64,000 nucleotides of DNA, taken from the NCBI GenBank assembly GCA_023313575.1, contig JAJTTP010000008.1:1116001-1180000 (forward strand), in the 5' to 3' direction. The DNA is from Eutypella sp. D-1 (Eukaryota > Ascomycota > Sordariomycetes > Xylariales > Diatrypaceae). Position 1 is the stretch's first letter; each line of letters begins with the position of its first letter. A program made the position numbers and the translations under genes. Under the pieces are notes generated by a model. That model saw only the letters and a list, made by a program, of their open reading frames with translations. It was not told the DNA's origin and ran no database searches. This document shows, in pieces, positions 58,608-64,000 of the stretch.

Positions 58608-61181
58608 GAGTAGGAGTAACGGAGAGGAAGAGGAGGAGAAGGGAGGAGAATTGACGATCTGAGGGGACCATCTTGTATATATACGTTCGCATGGCCGTGT
58701 CTTGTCCTCTCACTTGTACCTACTTGCACATTTCTTTTTGGAGTTTGGGGGGACGCGGGGGTTTCCCGTGTCTGACCGGGCCCTATGGGCATTGACTTTG
58801 CGAGGAATATACCATCTTAGCTCCCTGTCTCATTTCAATACATCATTTTCGAAGACTTGAATTCCGTGATGACATCTCTCTTGCTCGATGATTTCAAAAC
58901 ATATACTTCGGCTCAGGGTGTTGTCTACTCTCATTACATACACATCAAGACCCATTATGGATACTAGCTTTCCAAGGTCAGTGGTCTGATACGGGGATTG
59001 CCATCCATGATTGTCCCTTTATAGAGGCAAGTGCAGATGACAATAGGGACACAGGAGCGGACCTGGAATTGCCTTATATAGATAGCTCCCCACGCACCTT
59101 CCTTCCCACCTCCATACGTACGCACCTTCTTACCTACACGTACATAGCCAGAGCTACCCAAGCTACCCACCAAGGTACCTTACCTCTCTCTCACTCTCTC
59201 CCGAGGCCACCCCGCCCTAGCAGCAAGCTGTCTGCCTGTCTAGGTGCCCAGGTGCCTTAAGTGCAAAAAAGAGCAAAGTTTCGCAAGGCTTGTAACCCCG
59301 GTCCAATCGATCCGGTCGATCGGTAAAGGATGCGTCTTGGTCAATGCCCCAGATAAACTCGTGTTGGGTTTTCGTAAGCGTAACGGGTTCGAGTCGGACA
59401 CCCTAAGGGGGATACCATCTGATCAATGGCCACCGGGGAGAGGTAACGTTCGGCCGGAACCTATCACTCCTTATCCCCTGGTCCCATACTCGCAACCTAT
59501 CGCTGAGCTTTTTGCTATTTTTAATTCTTAAATCTTTTTTTTTTTTTCTTTTTGTTATTTTGTGGTACTTCATTTTGCATCAAGTGGATGATGGCGCACG
59601 GCGGGTAGGGTAGGTAGGTGGTGATGGTTGTGATGGTGGCTCGATGCCCACAGCAGCTCGCTTTTTATGTACCTCTAACACCCCGCCTCCTACCTTTTTC
59701 TTCTTCCATCCTGTCTATATACATTTTCTATTCATAGCCACGTCCCCCCTCACAGCTGAAGATGAAGGAAGAATGGAAGGAAACAGGATGGAGTGAGAGT
59801 ACATGATGAGGAGAGCGTGCGTTGCCTGCCTGGCCCTGTCGTCTTCTCAATCTGTATTTGAACACTAAGAAGTAACGAATAGATGGATATTAATTAGGAG
59901 GCCCAAAAATTATAGACGGGATCAAAAGCAACCAAAAAAATAGAGAAAAACAATGAAGCAATATGCCGCGCGTAAGCTGGCAAGTCTACACATTATTCCG
60001 CACGACCTCCCTGGCCTCCCCGGCGCTCGAAAATAATGACAGTACGGCATTTCCTCCCGATGGCACTATACATGTACCGAGCGATTCTTCCTAACTAATA
60101 TCACGAACGGGCGCAACCGATAGGATGAGAGGTCGGTCGACATACCACACTTCCTTCCTTCATGCTGTCGCCATCCGTCCACATACATTCCACATTCCGT
60201 GCGTTCTCGTCTCCGGCGGTAGGGTTAAGGGGGGAAGGAGGCGCCGCTTGCCGGTTAGTTCCGGCGCTTGGCAATTAATTGACCTGACTTGAGAAGTCAG
60301 ATTGGTAACTAAACTACAGCTTTACTTTGTTGATGGGAGACAAAATGTACTCCCTCCATACACACAGACCGCGATGGCGTCAGATTTCACATTAGCATTG
60401 ATGTAGCCCGTAGGGAGGAAAATTTTACATGTCATTTTTCTTTTATTGTCTTTTTTCGAGGGTTGCTAATATATGGCCACAAGGATAAGGTTACCTAGGT
60501 AGTAGTAATAAGTAGTAGGGCGTGCACCCCTCCGGCCGCGCCATTCAAGAGGAGGGAGGAAGCTAACTCTCCGGAACAAAGCTGGGGGTATCCTACCATA
60601 AGTACATACGTGGTGCAATACATACACGATGTACAGCACCGCACCCGCGTACCGCACCCCAATCTCCATGTGTCCTCGAGCGCCACACCACCAGTATATT
60701 GTACTTTTTGTTTGTGAGCTCCCTTCGAATCTCTCGATAAAACAAAAACAACTCCGTGACTTGCTCTGCTCGGAACGCTAAGAGAGATAATTACGTGCAT
60801 GAAAAAAATAGAATAAGGGGGTATAAAGTTGTAAATGTCCTTTTCGATGGCAATAAAAGAAAAAGAGAGAAGGAAAATAAAATAAAAAAGAGGTTCCTTC
60901 CTCGCCGCCAAACGATGCGAGTAAGCGTGGGCATTCCTACCGACGTTATTTCATAGACAAAGGAGAGCGAGGTCAAATGTATACCCTCTCGTGATTCGTG
61001 ACCGCGACTGGGACGGCGAATTAGGATTAAGGAGTGTGGTTTGAGTTTCTGGTGACGATTTTAAGGCCTGTGTCGGAATCGATGATCGTCGTCGCAGGAA
61101 AAAAAAAAAAAGCGAGACGAATCGCATTGGAGGAGATGAGAGTCTTTAGTGATAAACTTCGGGAATAAGAAGCTTCATGCC
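58608..61181. other. convergent intergenic spacer
   Basis: The 3' flanks of the flavohaemoglobin and TBC genes. It contains poly-T (about 59527-59541) and poly-A tracts and GA-rich stretches, but no gene-like frame. A tRNA-T-arm look-alike at about 59384 lacks a paired stem. Confidence 0.45.
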
Positions 61182-63866
61182 TTAGAGCCTCCTATGCTTG
61201 GCCATGTGCTGCTTCCACTCTATATGGACGACCGCCATGAAGTGCTCGATATCCTTAATAGGGACCCATGATGTGAGGGCTTTCATCGCATTTTCGAAGT
61301 CGGAGTCAAGAAGAGTTTCCCGTTGACAATCAATAATGGCAGCACATGTAGCGTGCAGTACCTCCAGGCCTTGGGAAGCGGGCGCGGGTTCGGGGATGAT
61401 CTTGGCCACTGGCAGGGCTGGGCTTAGTGGTTCCGAGGGCGAAGAACCGAGTAACATGAAGACGTCCCATATGCGAAGTTGCACCGCAAAGGGGATGGAA
61501 AGGTTGAATAGGGTCATGTACCAGCGGGTCGCGTAGGCGGTTGGGTGGATGTAAAGTTCATCCTGGGCGTTTTATGAGTCTCCAGTACGCAGATAGACGG
61601 TATTGGCATGATACGACTTACAAGTTGCTTAGTGACATCCTTCCCAGCCAACCAGTATTTTTCGAAATCACCCAGTATGTTCATCAACTCTCCAAGTTCA
61701 GAATCGCGAGTACCATACATTTGATTGAGGCCGCGATACTGCCAGAGCCGTACCAGCATTACGAAGCAGGCCTCCTCCTCGTAGTAGCTGAGGAGGGTGG
61801 CAGCCAGAGGGGCCATACCTTGAACGTAACCCGTCTCGGGAAATTGAAGAGATAAGGCATGTAATACCCTAAAGAGGAGACGCTGACCACCCCTATACCT
61901 TCTCCGGAACATGATATGTTGGTTGACGGTTCTCGGGACGTCCATGTCAATCTGGGTATCGTCCGGGGAAGGCAATTCCACGAACCGACGGAACTCGACC
62001 TTGAGTTCCTCATCCGTCACGAAGGGGGTGTCGCTGGCTTTCGCACTGGCGGCCAAGAAGGAATACCAGGCGGAGGAGCGCCAACAATCCGGGATGCCCT
62101 TCCAAGTGCGACTAACTAACTTGGGGTGCTTCAAGTCGAACTCAAATATCATTCCCTGGCCATCGGCGCCTTGTTTGACCACCTTGGCCATCTTACGCCA
62201 TTTCTCCGAGCGTTCCACCTCCTTGAACTTTAACTCATTGGCTAACTTCTCTGCCAGCTCATCCTCGGCGATATTATTCAGGCCGGGTTGCAGGGACAGC
62301 GTGCTGCCGGCTTCGTCCACTAATCTGCGGTCTCTATTATGCGGTAGTAGATTCGTAGCCTGACGCACGACTGAGCGGGTGGAGCGACGGGAGGCAGTCG
62401 ACCTTTCGGACATATGCGAATGTAACGAACGAGTCGACATTCTCCTGCCGGGGCCAGTTCTGACTTGTAAAGAGCGTGAGGCGAAGTCTCTCCGCACTAA
62501 GACATTCCGTTTCTTGTAGGGAGAGAAATGTACCGACTTAGTCTCGCTCGAGGTGGCTGGTCGTCGTGAGTCCGGGCGTTGAGGTATTATGAAACCGTAA
62601 CGATCGACATCATCTACATCGACACCTTCCCAGTCTTCAATTCCACCGGCGAGTTCGAGGGGGCGGGAAAAGTTGACATGACGCTTAACGGGTGGCGACG
62701 CAGTAGTAGCTGAGGCCTGAGTATCCGGACCAGGTTGGGGGTCGTCTTGCCTATACGATTACGAAAGAAGAAATACTGTCAGTACAGAGAAGGTAAAGAT
62801 AAATAAAAAGGTGGATTGTGTTCAAGGAAACCATACGCGTCATTCTCATCCCCGTTTGACGGAACATCCACTTGCGACTCGAGACGACCATCATGCGATG
62901 CAGGTCTCTTGCCATCCTCCCAGTTGAGACCTCCTGTTGGTTCATAGAGCGATCTCACCTTTTGGGATTCCCTCTCTGCTTCTACCGATATAACTCTTAT
63001 ACTTGGGGGGAAGTGGAGGTCGGAATGGGGATGGGCGGGGTCGGTCGTCGGAACGTCATCGTTGTCGTCGTCGGCATCGGCATCGGCATCGCCGTTGTCG
63101 ATGTCTGCGCGTCGTCGTCGTCGAATACCACCATGACGTGGCGATACTGGTGAATCTGGTTCCAAATGCGATTGTGGCTGTGGCTGCGGTTGCGGTTGCG
63201 GTTGCGATTCTGATGGAGGAGCGTCGGTTGCTCTCGAAGGAGTTTTTAAAGGAAATGCACGACCGCCACCACCTTTGACCTCTTCGTCGACGACAGCTTC
63301 GGCACCAGTTTCAGTTTCAGGGTTCTGACTGTTCTCAACACCACTTGCACCAAAGCCGCTGTCTCGGTCGGTCATGATGATACCGTTGCGTTTGTGCAAG
63401 GGATAAAAGAGAGTGGAAGCGCGACGTCGGGAGAAGCTGACGCGGTTAAAATGAGACGACGAAGCTCCCGCTCCAGCTCCAACTCGGGGGATACTTCCAA
63501 AAGGTTGCAGGTGACCTTGGGCTGATTTGGGGGCTGCTTTGCCTACTGTGCCTGCTTTGCCTGCTTTGCTTGCTTGGTCGATACTGGGTCGACCACTAGA
63601 AGTACTAGGTCTTGGCGACCTGTCAAGTAAGGAAGGCGCTGTTAATGCAACACCTACTGCACCTGCCAGGCCTGTTGCAGTACTTGTTGCAGTACTTCTT
63701 GAAGTACTTCTTGCTACTAGGCTTGCTGCTGCTGCACCTGCTGCACCTGCTGCTTCAGGGGTTGCGAGGGAATTATTACGATCAGATCCGGTGTTTTTAG
63801 TCGCATGGGAAAAGGTAGGAGGAACCCGCTGTGGAGTCCCTCGAGTGCCTAGACCAACTAACGGTT
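61182..63866 (-). CDS. TBC-domain Rab GTPase-activating protein, 5' partial
   Basis: Three exons lie in the window on the minus strand: 63866..62837, 62750..61622 and 61562..61182 (stop TAA at 61182). The introns are 86 nt (donor GTATGG, acceptor ATAG) and 59 nt (donor GTAAGT, acceptor CCAG), and both joins keep frame. Upstream of 63866 are a CTAAC branch site and an AATAG acceptor. The frame is open and protein-like there but has no ATG until 63375, so a first exon probably lies beyond 64000; alternatively translation starts at 63375. The N-terminal half is disordered (Gln-Pro and Asp-Ala repeats). The TBC domain follows with 'GIPDCWRSSAW', 'IDMDVPRT' (arginine-finger motif) and 'GYVQGM' (glutamine finger), so it should be catalytically competent. 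Such proteins inactivate Rab GTPases in vesicle traffic; the Rab partner is not readable. Confidence 0.88.
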
Positions 63867-64000
63867 CTATTTCCAGTTAGTTCTAGCTTAGTCATTCCAT
63901 TGTCTGCATTAGTGGCCAAGGCATGAGAACAAGAAAATAAAAAAAGGCAAGACGGCCCCGGGGGGCTCTGCGGCTTGAGACGGAGGACACCAAAAAAGAC

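Noticed and set aside
59384..59399. GGTTCGAGTC box resembling a tRNA T-loop
   Set aside because: The flanking bases do not pair as a five-base stem, and no cloverleaf fits.

Overview
The window is a piece of a filamentous ascomycete chromosome (Pezizomycotina, probably a Sordariomycete). The support is: short GT-AG introns with CTAAC/CTGAC-type branch sites, a Zn2Cys6 regulator, a PDR-type ABC transporter, a Neurospora ccg-9-type trehalose synthase/phosphorylase, long gene-poor spacers, and an AT-rich block whose transposons are riddled with C-to-T/G-to-A changes typical of repeat-induced point mutation (RIP). No bacterial operon, CRISPR, rRNA or credible tRNA was seen.

Layout. 0-3.7 kb: a Zn2Cys6 transcription factor (+) and a DOPA 4,5-dioxygenase-family gene (-), convergent. 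3.7-9.8 kb: gene-poor, with a 269-bp MITE-like element (5252-5520). 9.8-14.6 kb: a complete four-exon PDR/ABCG multidrug transporter (+). 17.0-18.0 kb: a small multi-pass membrane protein (-). 20.0-23.8 kb: a 1251-residue protein (-) joining an N-terminal region resembling the stonustoxin (SNTX)/MACPF-like family to a zinc-ribbon segment, an AIG1/septin-like GTPase and a coiled coil. 26.3-29.6 kb: a 1130-residue, mostly disordered protein (-). 29.7-39.1 kb: nearly gene-free. 39.1 kb: a 33-residue protein with eight cysteines (+), followed by a duplicated 70-bp block and a 15-bp minisatellite.

41.46-50.98 kb is a RIP-mutated island. It holds a full-length chromodomain-containing Ty3/gypsy LTR retrotransposon (41464-48300, 5-bp target duplication TATAT). 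Next to it lies a terminal-inverted-repeat element (about 48478-50971) that contains an inverted solo LTR of the same retrotransposon family (50090-50502, target duplication TAAAC). GC-normal sequence resumes at about 51 kb.

52.6-55.7 kb: a 12-exon trehalose synthase/phosphorylase gene (+) with two tiny exons and one splice junction whose phases do not match. 57.3-58.6 kb: a flavohaemoglobin (+) with a mitochondrial-type leader and a strong internal start. 61.2-63.9 kb: a TBC-domain Rab-GAP (-) whose first exon lies beyond the right edge.

The genes do not form one pathway. Transporter, DOPA dioxygenase, flavohaemoglobin and trehalose enzyme are each stress- or detoxification-related, but they are interleaved with unrelated genes and long spacers. 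No secondary-metabolite backbone enzyme is present. The most unusual items are the SNTX-like/GTPase fusion, the cysteine-rich microprotein with its duplicated downstream block, and the frame-breaking splice junction in the trehalose gene. Exon boundaries were worked out by eye from reading frame, splice consensus and family knowledge, without transcript data.
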